64,000 nucleotides of DNA. Origin: CBDDCQ01 sp965226285 (GTDB lineage Bacteria; Bacteroidota; Bacteroidia; Flavobacteriales; Ichthyobacteriaceae). Where the stretch lies: positions 62,001 through 126,000 of the forward strand of contig CBDDCQ010000006.1 in NCBI GenBank assembly GCA_965226285.1, read 5' to 3'. The notes beneath the pieces are model-generated. The model ran no database searches. It saw only the letters and a program-made list of their open reading frames with translations, and was not told where the DNA came from. Shown here in pieces: positions 43,303 through 52,923 of the stretch. The translations under genes were made by a program, and so were the position numbers. The first letter of the stretch is position 1, and the number at the start of each line of letters is the position of its first letter.

Positions 43303-44621
43303 TGAAAAAAATAGGTTTGATATTATTGAGTATGTGTTATTTGGCTTGTTATGACAAGCTACATGAAAATGACCCCGCTCCTTTTGTATATACACCTATA
43401 AAAAAAGGGAAAGATTCTATTGTAAATGGAATAGTTTTGCACAAAAAACCATTGTGGTATAAAAGGCTGGGTGATAGATGGATAGAAGGAAGAGTAAGAA
43501 GTCGAATATTTTATAAAGACATGGTATTGACTGCTGCTATTGAAAATAATACATCTTATTTGGTAGCATTAGATATTAATGAAGATAGGGAATTGTACAG
43601 AAAAGAACAAAAACTATTTTATAATATAGATAGTGCTTGTCAAGATTTAAAATACTTATATGTATGGTATTCTCATAATGTTCAGTATGGCTTAGACATT
43701 AGTACAGGGGATACGATATGGAAAAGGGTAAATGACAATTTAGATATATCACCTCTTTTTGTAGAAAAATCGATAGAAGGAAAAGTATTTGTGTTTAGTG
43801 ACTTTGAATCTAAATCGGGAAGTGCCATATACCAAACGGATATAAGGACGGGAGAGATGACAAAAATAGTAGAGTTAGTTTTACCCAAAGGTGCTCCTTA
43901 TCCCCCCCCTAAAGATTGGAATATACAATATGAGAGTGTTGTCCCTTATAAAGATGATAAGGGAGAATTGATGTTACTCTGTAATGTAACGTATTATCCT
44001 TTAAAAGGTAATAAAATCCCAAAGGATAATTATTATCATCATAAACAAGGTTCTTATTGCTCTTTGTATCATGTTACACAAAAAAGATGGTTGTATCAAG
44101 TAGAAGTTAACGATGATGCTTTGCTGATGTCTATAGTTATCAAAGGGAATAAATTTTATGGTATAAAATCAAAAGGAGGTCTTACTGGGAATTCACTATG
44201 CGAGTATGATTTATATACGGGTAAGGAATTGTGGTGTTCTACTCCCTATAAAAAAGGTTGGTTTATAATACCGCGGTTTGTGGTAGATGATATTGTAGTT
44301 ACCAGCACAGAAGATGATTTTTTGATAGGATATAGTACCCATACAGGAAAAGAAAAGTGGCGTATAGAGGGAATAGGCAATTCAGGAAGGAATTTTCAAT
44401 ATCTCAATGGTATATTGTACTATGCCCGCGTCGGTACCATAGAAGCAGTAGAGGTAGCTACTGGTAAGCACATGTGGCATCTCGATAGTCCGGATTTGGA
44501 TTTTGATTCAGGTGGTTTTTTCACCGCTCAGTTGGTAGTAGTGCCAGGTAAATCTGGCAAAAAAGGTAAAATATTTGTTGCTTCGTATAGAAGTGCGATG
44601 TGTTTTGAGGCGATAAAGTAA
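43302..44621 (+). CDS. PQQ-propeller-like lipoprotein, intact copy 1
   Basis: A 439-residue lipoprotein (Cys16, MCYLAC) with blade-like beta repeats: YLVALDINEDRELYRKEQ, QYGLDISTGDTIWKR, LCEYDLYTGKELWCS, LIGYSTHTGKEKWRIEG and IEAVEVATGKHMWHL. The T-G-K-E/x-x-W motif is the PQQ_2/PQQ-like propeller pattern, but no PQQ-binding or catalytic residues are seen, so it is probably a surface binding protein, not an enzyme. A run of eight Cs (at about 43902) lies in its coding sequence. It is the template for the decayed copies after it. Confidence 0.82.
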   Translation: MKKIGLILLSMCYLACYDKLHENDPAPFVYTPIKKGKDSIVNGIVLHKKPLWYKRLGDRWIEGRVRSRIFYKDMVLTAAIENNTSYLVALDINEDRELYRKEQKLFYNIDSACQDLKYLYVWYSHNVQYGLDISTGDTIWKRVNDNLDISPLFVEKSIEGKVFVFSDFESKSGSAIYQTDIRTGEMTKIVELVLPKGAPYPPPKDWNIQYESVVPYKDDKGELMLLCNVTYYPLKGNKIPKDNYYHHKQGSYCSLYHVTQKRWLYQVEVNDDALLMSIVIKGNKFYGIKSKGGLTGNSLCEYDLYTGKELWCSTPYKKGWFIIPRFVVDDIVVTSTEDDFLIGYSTHTGKEKWRIEGIGNSGRNFQYLNGILYYARVGTIEAVEVATGKHMWHLDSPDLDFDSGGFFTAQLVVVPGKSGKKGKIFVASYRSAMCFEAIK

Positions 44622-44651
44622 AAATAATGAATAGGCGTAAACCATGCTGAA

Positions 44652-44771
44652 ATGTCGAATCACCCTGAAATACGGGAAATATTAGAAAGTATTTTTGATG
44701 AACAAAACTCGGAAGAGAATAGGGATTTTTCACGTTATAAAAGACTTTTTAAAATAGAGAGAAAGGAATGA
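44652..44771 (+). CDS. small coupled ORF, copy 2 (39 residues)
   Basis: MSNHPEIREILESIFDEQNS with an acidic-basic tail (EENRDFSRYKRLFKIERKE). The stop overlaps the next ATG (AATGA), and copy 2 of the propeller gene starts at 44768. The N-terminal half is conserved with copies 1 and 3 while the tail varies. Confidence 0.55.
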   Translation: MSNHPEIREILESIFDEQNSEENRDFSRYKRLFKIERKE

Positions 44772-46083
44772 AAAAAATAGGTTTGATATTATTGAGTATG
44801 TGTTATTTGGCTTGTTATGACAAGCTACATGAAAATGACCCCACTCCTTTTGTATATACACCTATAAAAAAAGGGAAAGATTCTATTGTAAATGGAATAG
44901 TTTTGCACAAAAAACCATTGTGGTATAAAAGGCTGGGTGATAGATGGATAGAAGGAAGAGTAAGAAGTCGAATATTTTATAAAAACATGGTATTGACTGC
45001 TGCTATTGAAAATAATACATCTTATTTGGTAGCATTAGATATTAATGAAGGTAGGGAATTGTACAGAAAAGAACAAAAACTATTTTATAATATAGATAGT
45101 GCCTGTCAAGATTTAAAATACTTATATGTATGGTATTCTCATAATGCTCAGTATGGCTTAGACATTAGTACAGGGGATACGATATGGAAAAGGGTAAATG
45201 ACAATTTAAAGATATCACCTCTTTTTGTAAAAAAATCAATAGAAGGAAAAGTATTTGTATTTAGTGACTTTGAATCTAAATCGGGAAGTGCCATATATCA
45301 GACGGATATAAGGACGGGAGAGATGACAAAAATAGTAGATGTAGTTTTACCCAAAGGTGCTCCTTATCCCCCCCTAAAGAGTGGAATATACAATATGAGA
45401 GTGTTGTCCCTTATAAAGATGATAAGGGAGAATTGGTGTTACTCTGTAATGTAACTTATTATCCTCCAAAAGGTAAAATCCCAAAGGATAATTATTATCA
45501 TCATAAACGAGGTTCTTATTGCTCTTTGTATCATGTTACACAAAAAAGATGGTTGTATCAAGTAGAAGCTAACGATAATGCTTTGCTGATGTCTATAGTT
45601 ATCAAAGGGAATAAATTTTATGGTATAAAATCAAAAGGAGGTCTTACTGGGAATTCACTATGCGAGTATGATTTATATACGGGTAAGGAATTGTGGTGTT
45701 CTACTCCCTATAAAAAAGGTTGGTTTATAATACCGCGGTTTGTGGTAGATGATATTGTAGTTACCAGCACAGAAGATGATTTTTTGATAGGATATAGTAC
45801 CCATACAGGAAAAGAAAAGTGGCGTATAGAGGGAATAGGCAATTCAGGAAGGAATTTTCAATATCTCAATGGTATATTGTACTATGCCCGCGTCGGTACC
45901 ATAGAAGCAGTAGAGGTAGCTACTGGTAAGCACATGTGGCATCTCGATAGTCCGGATTTGGATTTTGATTCAGGTGGTTTTTTCACCGCTCAGTTGGTAG
46001 TAGTGTCAGGTAAATCTGGCAAAAAAGGTAAAATATTTGTTGCTTCGTATAGAAGTGCGATGTGTTTTGAGGCGATAAAGTAA
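44768..46083 (+). pseudogene. PQQ-propeller-like lipoprotein, copy 2, frameshifted in a C tract
   Basis: Almost identical to copy 1 except that the C run at about 45368 has seven Cs instead of eight, so the frame ends at 45454 and a second frame (45433-46083) carries the rest. Both parts are otherwise complete, and the C-terminal half matches copy 1 nearly base for base. One slippage event would restore it, so this copy may be phase-switched rather than dead. The preceding small ORF is intact. Confidence 0.85.
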
Positions 46084-46113
46084 AAATAATGAATAGGCGT
46101 AAACCATGCTGAA

Positions 46114-46233
46114 ATGTCGAATCACCCTGAAATACGGAAAATATTAGAAAGTATTTTTGATGAACAAAACTCAAAAGTGGATGAGAACTTTTCACGTTAT
46201 GAGAAAAGACTTTTTACAATAAAGAGAAAGTAA
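46114..46233 (+). CDS. small coupled ORF, copy 3 (39 residues)
   Basis: MSNHPEIRKILESIFDEQNS, with a tail KVDENFSRYEKRLFTIKRK. It is intact although the propeller gene that follows is ruined; this again supports selection on, or very recent duplication of, the short ORF. The stop overlaps the ATG at 46233. Confidence 0.5.
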   Translation: MSNHPEIRKILESIFDEQNSKVDENFSRYEKRLFTIKRK

Positions 46234-47300
46234 TGAAAAAAATAGGTTTGATATTATTGAGTATGTGTTATTTGGCTTGTTATGACAAGCTAAATGAAGA
46301 TGACTTCCCCCCTTTTGTATATACACCTATAAAAAAAAAGATTCTATTGTAAATGGAATAGTTTTGCACAAAAAACCATTATGGTATATGGGTGATAGAT
46401 GGATACCAGGAAGCGTAAGAAGTCGAATATTTTATAAAGACATGGTATTGACTGCTGCTATTGAAAAAGTACATCTTATTTGGTAGCATTAGATATTAAT
46501 GAAGGTAGGGAATTGTACAGAAAAGAACAAAAACTACGTTATGATATATATAGATAATGCCTGTCAAAGTTTTAAATACTTATATGTATGGGATTCTCAT
46601 AATGCTCAGTATGGCTTAGACATTAGTACAGGGGATACGATATGGAAAAGGGTAAATGACAATTTAGAGATATCACCTTTTTTTGTACAAAAATCGATAG
46701 AAGGAAAAGTATTTGTATTTAGTGAACTTGAATCTAAATCGGGAAGTGCCATATATCAAACGGATATAAGGACGGGAGAGATGACAAAAATAGTAGATGT
46801 AGTTTTACCCGAAGGTGTGCCTTATCCCCCCCCTAAAGATTGGAAAATACAATATAGGAGTGTTGTCCCTTATAAAGATGATGGAATTGATGTTACTCTG
46901 TAATGTAACTTATTATTAAAAGGTAATAAAATCCCAAAGGATAATTATTATCATAATATAACAAGGTTCTTATTGCTCTTTATATCATGTTACACAAAAA
47001 AGATGGTTGTATCAAGTAGAAGTTAACGATGATGCTTTACTACTATAGTTTATCAAAGGGAATAAATTTTATGGTACAAAATTAAGATCAAAAGGAGGTA
47101 TTGCTGAGTATGTTCGTTCACTATGTAAGTAGATATAGCGGGTAAGGAATTGTGGTGTTCTACTCCCTATAAAAAAGGTAAGGGATATAGGACTGCGGTT
47201 TGTGGTAGATGAATTGTGTTACCAGCACAGAAGATGATTTTTTGATAGGATATAATACCCATACAAAAACGTATAGAGGGAATACGAATTTTCAATGATA
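46233..47300 (+). pseudogene. PQQ-propeller-like lipoprotein, copy 3, decayed
   Basis: The start and signal peptide are intact. Small deletions (for example the loss of about 6 bp near 46335) and many further indels then break the frame. The only sizeable open piece is 46499-46903. Its C run has eight Cs. The sequence stops matching at about 47300 and jumps back to the middle of the gene. Confidence 0.85.
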
Positions 47301-48443
47301 TAGATATAGATAATGCCTGTCAAAGTTTTAAATACTTATTTATGTATGGGATTCTCATAATGCTCAGTATGGCTTAGACATTAGTACAGGGGATACGATA
47401 TGGAAAAGGGTAAATGACAATTTAGAGATATTGTAAATGGAATAGTTTTGCACACCTTTTTTTGTACAAAAATCGATAGAAGGAAAAGTATTTGTATTTA
47501 GTGAACTTGAATCTAAATCGGGAAGTGCCATATATCAAACGGATATAAGGACGGGAGAGATGACAAAAATAGTAGATGTAGTTTTACCCGAAGAATAGGA
47601 GTGTTTGTCCCTTATAAAATAGATAGATGTAGTGTGCCTTATCCCCCCCCTAAAGATTGGAATATACAATATGAGCGTGTTGTCCCTTATAAAGATGATA
47701 AGGGAGAATTGATGTTACTCTGTAATGTAACTTATTATCCTTTAAAAGGTAATGCCCGCGTCGGTACCATAGAAGCAGTGGAGGTAGCTACTGGTAAGCA
47801 ATCCCAAAGGATAATTATTATCATAATAAACAAGGTTCTTATTGCTCTTTATATCATGTTACACAAAAAAGATGGTTGTATCAAGTAGAAGTTAACGATG
47901 ATGCTTACAATATGTCTATGTTTATCAAAGGGAATAAATTTTATGGTACAAAATTAAGATCAAAAGGAGGTATTGCTGAGTATGTTCGTTCACTATGTAA
48001 GTATGATTTATATACGGGTAAGGAATTGTGGTGTTCTACTCCCTATAAAAAAGGTAAGGGTATAGGACTGCGGTTCCTTGTAAAGATGATAAGGGAGAAT
48101 TGATGTAGATGATATTGTAGTTACCAGCACAGAAGATGATTTTTTGATAGGATATAGTACCCATACAGGAAAAGAAAAGTGGCGTATAGAGGGAATAGGC
48201 AATTCAGCAGAGAATTTTCAATATCTCAATGGTATATTGTACTATGCCGGCGGTGCTACCATAGAAGCAGTGGAGGTAGCTACGGGTAAGCACCTATGGC
48301 ATCTCCATAGTCCGGATTTGGATTTGTATTCAGGTGGTTATTTCACCGATCAGTTGGTAGTAGTGCCAGGTAAATCTGGCAAAAAAGGTAAGATATTTGT
48401 TGCTTCGCATAGAGATGCGATGTGTTTTGAGGCGATAAAGTAA
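47297..48443 (+). pseudogene. mosaic copy 4 of the propeller lipoprotein
   Basis: Starts mid-gene and contains out-of-order short pieces. A start-region piece (GTAAATGGAATAGTTTTGCA, 47432-47452) lies in the middle. A late piece (GCCCGCGTCGGTACCATAG, 47753-47771) is inserted between AAAGGTA and ATCCCAAAGG, and a middle piece (AAAGATGATAAGGGAGAATT, about 48081-48100) lies before GTAGATGATATTG. The last 300 bp (48144-48443) are open and match the C-terminus. No full protein is possible. Confidence 0.85.
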
Positions 48444-48448
48444 AAATA

Positions 48449-48550
48449 ATGAAAAAAATAGTTTTAATTAGATGCACCTATAAATAAAGGGAAAGATTCT
48501 ATTGTAAATGGAATAGTTTTGCACAAAAAACCATTATGGTATGATAAATT
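48449..48550 (+). pseudogene. fragment 5 of the propeller array
   Basis: ATGAAAAAAATAG followed, after a deletion, by the early GATTCTATTGTAAATGGAAT and TTGCACAAAAAACC segments. It ends at about 48545. This is the right end of the tandem array. Confidence 0.75.
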
Positions 48551-48590
48551 TATAATACAAATATACAAATTTTTGTAAATAGTACTTTTT

Positions 48591-48788
48591 TTACTCGCTT
48601 TTTCTACTAATCATATGTATTATATCATACTGTTTACAGTTTTTATGATTTGTGTTATCAACCTTATCGTTTTTTTTTAACATTCCAAAAACAGCTATTT
48701 TTCCGCTCAAATCACTCACTTTTTCTGTCTCAATATCGCGAAATTTATGCTCCGAAATTCTCGAACAGATAAAATACTTGTTTTTCAT
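48591..48788 (-). pseudogene. IS1595-type transposase remnant
   Basis: A 65-codon frame starting MKNKYFICSRISEHKFRDIE, like the N-terminus of IS1595 transposases. It then jumps to SGKIAVFGMLKKNDKV, which fits the later GKTxVFG(L/I)xKRxGKV motif of the same family. The DDE core and most of the zinc-ribbon part are deleted. The remnant lies at the end of the propeller array and may have moved it or been used in its duplication. Confidence 0.65.
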
Positions 48789-48905
48789 AGACTATATAAG
48801 AATTTACAATACTATTAAATTTCCTTGAATGAATTTAAAAATAAAAAAATCATGAAAAGAACAAAAAAATTTCCCAGTATTAAAATTAGTATTTTAATTT
48901 AACTG

Positions 48906-49035
48906 TGCCCTTTTCACCCACTCTAAGACCTCTTGAAAAAAGTACTATTTAATTGTATTTTAGATTATTTAATGATACTCACTACCAGACTCATTAGGGG
49001 AAAAAAGGCATCTTAATCTATTTTAAGGCACTTTT
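48906..49035 (+). repeat. 130-bp direct repeat, copy 1
   Basis: From TGCCCTTTTCACC through ATCTTAATCTATTTTAAGG it is nearly identical to 52578-52707, and it lies 130 bp before the surface lipoprotein gene. The surrounding 48789-49163 holds no gene. Confidence 0.85.
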
Positions 49036-49163
49036 TGGCAAAAAAAAGTCGATTTTTTTGTTCATAAATAAATAAATTGTTATTAAATTTGTAGCCTGTT
49101 AAATTATTAACAAGAGAACATCGTTAGTGATGTATATTTTATAATATAATTTATTTTCAAAAA

Positions 49164-52100
49164 ATGAATCTTAAAATCAAAAAATTTATGATACCTATCA
49201 AATATTTTGTTAGTATCCTATTATTGATAGTATTGATTACGTCAATGATTTATTGCAGTAAAGAAGAATCGAAACCCAATAATAAAAAATTTACCCCTGC
49301 CCCTGCTCCTTCTCTTACTTATGCGGAGCAAACCATTACTTTTTCCAGTATTACGGGAGTCACCAAAACCTTGGCGGTTGCTAAGATACTGGCAGGAGTT
49401 AGAGGCTCAAAAGAGGGCTATACGATAAAGTCTATTACTTTGGTGAGTAGTAATACAACGGCTTCAGCAAAGGTTTCGGGCACTCAATTAACCTTTACCA
49501 AAATAGGGAACATCGTTTTTAATCTTGTTTTAAAACATGCGAGCAAAGAAGATGCTACGATTAAAAATTGTAAAATCATCATTAGTAAGAACGCAGCCGC
49601 TACTTTGACTTTTAACAGGGTCTCTAAGGCTTTTGTCAGTGGGGGTAGTTTTACCACATCGGAGATATTAGCGGGTGTAACAGGAACGAAGTCGGGTTAT
49701 ACCCTCAAAGAGATAAAAGCGTTAGCTCCGTCGGGCGTTGCAAGCGTAACAGGCACCAAGCCTAAATTATCATTAACCATGACCAAGATAGGTAGTTTTA
49801 CGGCTACCATTGTTTTAGAACATTCCACGAAAGGTGATGCTACTATTACAGGTGCGCAGTTTAAGATTAGTTCTTCTGCTGGAGAGCGTTTGACTTTTGG
49901 CAAACTTACGAAAGTTTATAGTATTGGCGGTCGCTTTACCACAGCAGAGATTTTAGGAAGGGTAGGAGGTACAAAGACGGGTTATACTCTGAGAGAGATG
50001 AGGTCTTTAACCCCAATAGGTGTTGCAGGCGTAGCAGGTACCAAACCCAATTTATCTTTAACCATGACTAAGGCGGGTAATTTTACGGCTACTTTGGTAT
50101 TAGAGCATGCTACCAAAGGCGATTCAACGATAGATAACGCATCTTTTGAGATTACAAAGGCATCTGCCTCTGGTTTAACATGGACAAAACAAAGTAAGCC
50201 TTATGTTTCAGGGGGTGAGATAAGCAATGCAGAATTATTAGCGGGTTTGAATGGTACCAGTGCTGCCAAAACAGGCTATACCATTAAATCAGTAACCATC
50301 AGTAGTGCAAACGGCACAGGTGCAAGGGTTTCAGGTACGGGTACTTCAGCTAAGATCGTTGGTTATACCAAAGCGGGCATCTTGACCTTGACGCTTGTAT
50401 TTCAGCACCCTGCTAAAGCGGATGTTACCCTTACGGGCAAGAAGTTTGAGATTACGAAGGCATCTGCCTCTGGTTTAACATGGACAAAACAAAGTAAGCC
50501 TTATGTTTCAGGTGGTGAGATAAGCAATGGAGAATTATTAGCGGGTCTTACGGGTAGTAGTGCTGCCAAAACAGGCTATACCATTAAATCAGTAACCATC
50601 AGTAGTGCAAACGGTACAGGCGCAAGGGTTTCAGGTACGGGTACTTCAGCTAAGATCGTTGGTTATACCCAGGCGGGCATCTTGACCTTGACGCTTGTAT
50701 TTGAACACCCCGCCAAAGTGGATGTTACCCTCACAGGCAAGAAGTTTGAGATTACGAAGGGCAGAGCAGAAAGTTTAACTTGGCGCAAGCAAGCGAAGGC
50801 GTTTAGCAGTGATGGAGAAATTACCAATGCCGATTTATTAGCAGGTGTTACGGGCAGTGGTAAGAATGGATACACCATTAAAACCGTTACGATTAGTAAT
50901 GATGGAGGTACAAGTGCAGTGGTTTCAGGGAGCGGCAGGGCTGCTAAAATTACGAGTTATAACAAGGTTGGTACGCTTACGCTTACCCTTGTGTTAGCAC
51001 ACGATACTAAAGAAGATGCTACTATTAGAAATGCGGAGTTTGAGATTACGCTTTTAAGTTGGACCAAGCAAACGAAGCCGTTTAGCAGTGGTGGCGAAAT
51101 TACCAATACCGATCTATTAGCAGGCGTTACGGGCAGTGTTAAGAATGGATACACCATTAAAACCGTTACCATTACCAATACAAACGTTACAGGTGCAAGG
51201 GTTTCAGGGAGCGGTACTTCAGCTAAAATTACAAGTTATACCAAAGCAGGTACGCTTACCCTTACGATTGTTTTACAACACACTAGTAAACCAGATGTAA
51301 CCCTTAGGAATGCACAGTTTGAAATTACGAAGGGTTCAGCACCAAGTTTAAATTGGACCAAGCAAAAGAAGATTTATACCAATGGCAGAGAAATTACCAA
51401 TGCCGAGCTATTAGCAGGCGTTACAGGTAGTGGTAAGACAGGATACACCATTAAAACCGTTACCATTACGAATAAAAACGGTACAAGTGCGACTGTTTCA
51501 GGGAGCGGCAGGGCTGCTAAAATTACGAGTTATAACAAAGAAGGTACACTTACGCTTACCCTTGTGTTAGCACACGATACTAAAAAGGATGTGACCCTTA
51601 CAGGTGCAAAGTTTGAGATTTATAAGATTTTGGATATAACAAGTAGCGGGGTAGTAACACTTAAATCAAGTGTTGATAGAAGTAGTTTAACAGCAGTAAT
51701 TATTCCTAATACGATTGATGGTACCACCGTAACCAGTATTGGAGCTCAGGCATTTGTGTTTTGTAATTCACTTACCAGTGTTACGATTCCTAATTCCGTA
51801 ACCAGTATTCGAGAAAACGCATTTGCTTATTGTCTATCACTTACCAGTATTACGATTCCTAATTCCGTAGCCAGTATTGCAAATGGGACATTTTCTGATT
51901 GTGAAAAACTTACCAATATTACGATTCCTAATTCCGTAACCAGTATTGGATCAGGGGCATTTTTAAATTGTAAATCATTTACCAGTATTACGATTCCTAA
52001 TTCCGTAACCAGTATTGGAAATCGGGTATTTTTTCGATGTACTAGACTTAACAGTGTTACGATTGGTAATAAAGTAACAAGTATTGGAAAGGAGATATTT

Positions 52101-52274
52101 GCACGTTGTGTCTACCTTGCTACCATCAAACTGCCTATTTCCATAACCACTATTGGAGATAAGCCATTTGATGGTTGTGTCAGGCTCACTACCATACAGG
52201 TACCTAATGCAGAAGTGTCTGGTTGGCAGGCTAACCTAAAAGTAGGTAATAGTGCATCAGTGGTGGGGTATTAA
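49164..52274 (+). CDS. repeat-rich BspA-like surface lipoprotein
   Basis: A 1036-residue lipoprotein (Cys31, ITSMIYC) whose first 830 residues are eight tandem modules of about 95-100 residues with W/F-x-K-Q, xxGGEIxxAELLAG, GYTIK and VxLTL-type motifs; modules 4 and 5 are almost identical 300-bp units (50157-50456 and 50457-50756). The last 200 residues are BspA-type leucine-rich repeats (SLTSITIPNSVTSIGxxAFxxC, about seven). The base composition is clearly richer in G+C than its neighbours, which suggests transfer or recent expansion. A role in adhesion is likely, but not shown. Confidence 0.85.
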   Translation: MNLKIKKFMIPIKYFVSILLLIVLITSMIYCSKEESKPNNKKFTPAPAPSLTYAEQTITFSSITGVTKTLAVAKILAGVRGSKEGYTIKSITLVSSNTTASAKVSGTQLTFTKIGNIVFNLVLKHASKEDATIKNCKIIISKNAAATLTFNRVSKAFVSGGSFTTSEILAGVTGTKSGYTLKEIKALAPSGVASVTGTKPKLSLTMTKIGSFTATIVLEHSTKGDATITGAQFKISSSAGERLTFGKLTKVYSIGGRFTTAEILGRVGGTKTGYTLREMRSLTPIGVAGVAGTKPNLSLTMTKAGNFTATLVLEHATKGDSTIDNASFEITKASASGLTWTKQSKPYVSGGEISNAELLAGLNGTSAAKTGYTIKSVTISSANGTGARVSGTGTSAKIVGYTKAGILTLTLVFQHPAKADVTLTGKKFEITKASASGLTWTKQSKPYVSGGEISNGELLAGLTGSSAAKTGYTIKSVTISSANGTGARVSGTGTSAKIVGYTQAGILTLTLVFEHPAKVDVTLTGKKFEITKGRAESLTWRKQAKAFSSDGEITNADLLAGVTGSGKNGYTIKTVTISNDGGTSAVVSGSGRAAKITSYNKVGTLTLTLVLAHDTKEDATIRNAEFEITLLSWTKQTKPFSSGGEITNTDLLAGVTGSVKNGYTIKTVTITNTNVTGARVSGSGTSAKITSYTKAGTLTLTIVLQHTSKPDVTLRNAQFEITKGSAPSLNWTKQKKIYTNGREITNAELLAGVTGSGKTGYTIKTVTITNKNGTSATVSGSGRAAKITSYNKEGTLTLTLVLAHDTKKDVTLTGAKFEIYKILDITSSGVVTLKSSVDRSSLTAVIIPNTIDGTTVTSIGAQAFVFCNSLTSVTIPNSVTSIRENAFAYCLSLTSITIPNSVASIANGTFSDCEKLTNITIPNSVTSIGSGAFLNCKSFTSITIPNSVTSIGNRVFFRCTRLNSVTIGNKVTSIGKEIFARCVYLATIKLPISITTIGDKPFDGCVRLTTIQVPNAEVSGWQANLKVGNSASVVGY

Positions 52275-52319
52275 GGTAAATTAAAGTCATGTTCATCATG
52301 GTATCAAAGGGGGTGTTCA

Positions 52320-52515
52320 GACCACCCCCAGCCCCTCCTTATCAGGAGGGGAGCTAATAGCGTATGTAATCCCCCTTTTTAAAGGGGGATACAAAGGGGA
52401 GGTCAGCACAAACACACAGAACAAGTTGCGTATTCAATCCCCCTTTTTAAAGGGACACAAAGAGGATTTTCCCCCTTTTTAAAGGGGGAAGCAAGGGGGT
52501 TAAAAGGGGGATGTT
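52320..52515. repeat. G+C-rich palindrome cluster
   Basis: Several copies of CCCCCTTTTTAAAGGGGG and CCCCTCCTTATCAGGAGGGG in about 200 bp. They are short inverted repeats unlike the A+T-rich surroundings, similar to REP-like elements. A related CCCCTCCTTAAAAGGAGGGG element recurs at 61875-61910 and 62695-62730. Confidence 0.75.
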
Positions 52516-52544
52516 ACCACCCGTTATTTTGGTAATGCAACAAG

Positions 52545-52572
52545 GTAGAGACAAATTGCAATTTGTCTCTAC
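52545..52572. repeat. perfect 28-bp palindrome
   Basis: GTAGAGACAAATTG followed by its exact complement CAATTTGTCTCTAC, with no loop. This type of GTAGAGAC...GTCTCTAC element is a known scattered repeat in several phyla. It lies just before the second 130-bp repeat. Confidence 0.85.
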
Positions 52573-52577
52573 TACCA

Positions 52578-52707
52578 TGCCCTTTTCACCTACTCTAAGA
52601 CCTCTTGAAAAAAGTACTATTTTATTGTATTTTAGATTATTTAATGATACTCACTACCAGACTCATTAGGGAAAAAAGGCATCTTAATCTATTTTAAGGT
52701 GTCTTTT
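52578..52707 (+). repeat. 130-bp direct repeat, copy 2
   Basis: Nearly identical to 48906-49035. With copy 1 it brackets the surface-lipoprotein gene. The rest of the 52275-52923 region holds palindromes and no gene. Confidence 0.85.
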
Positions 52708-52923
52708 GCAATTTCAGAAACGACGAAAAGGCTACAAACAATCCTATACAAATTTAATCATGTATAAAATCATCGGAACTTGTCAAAACGCTGTATTATT
52801 CATTTTAGTATGCTCACTTTTGCATCAAATAGAAAATAGGTTATCTTAGCATTTGTTATCACATATTTTTTCACAATGTGGATATTTGGTAAGATCATCG
52901 AAAATTCAACTTACCTTAACAAA

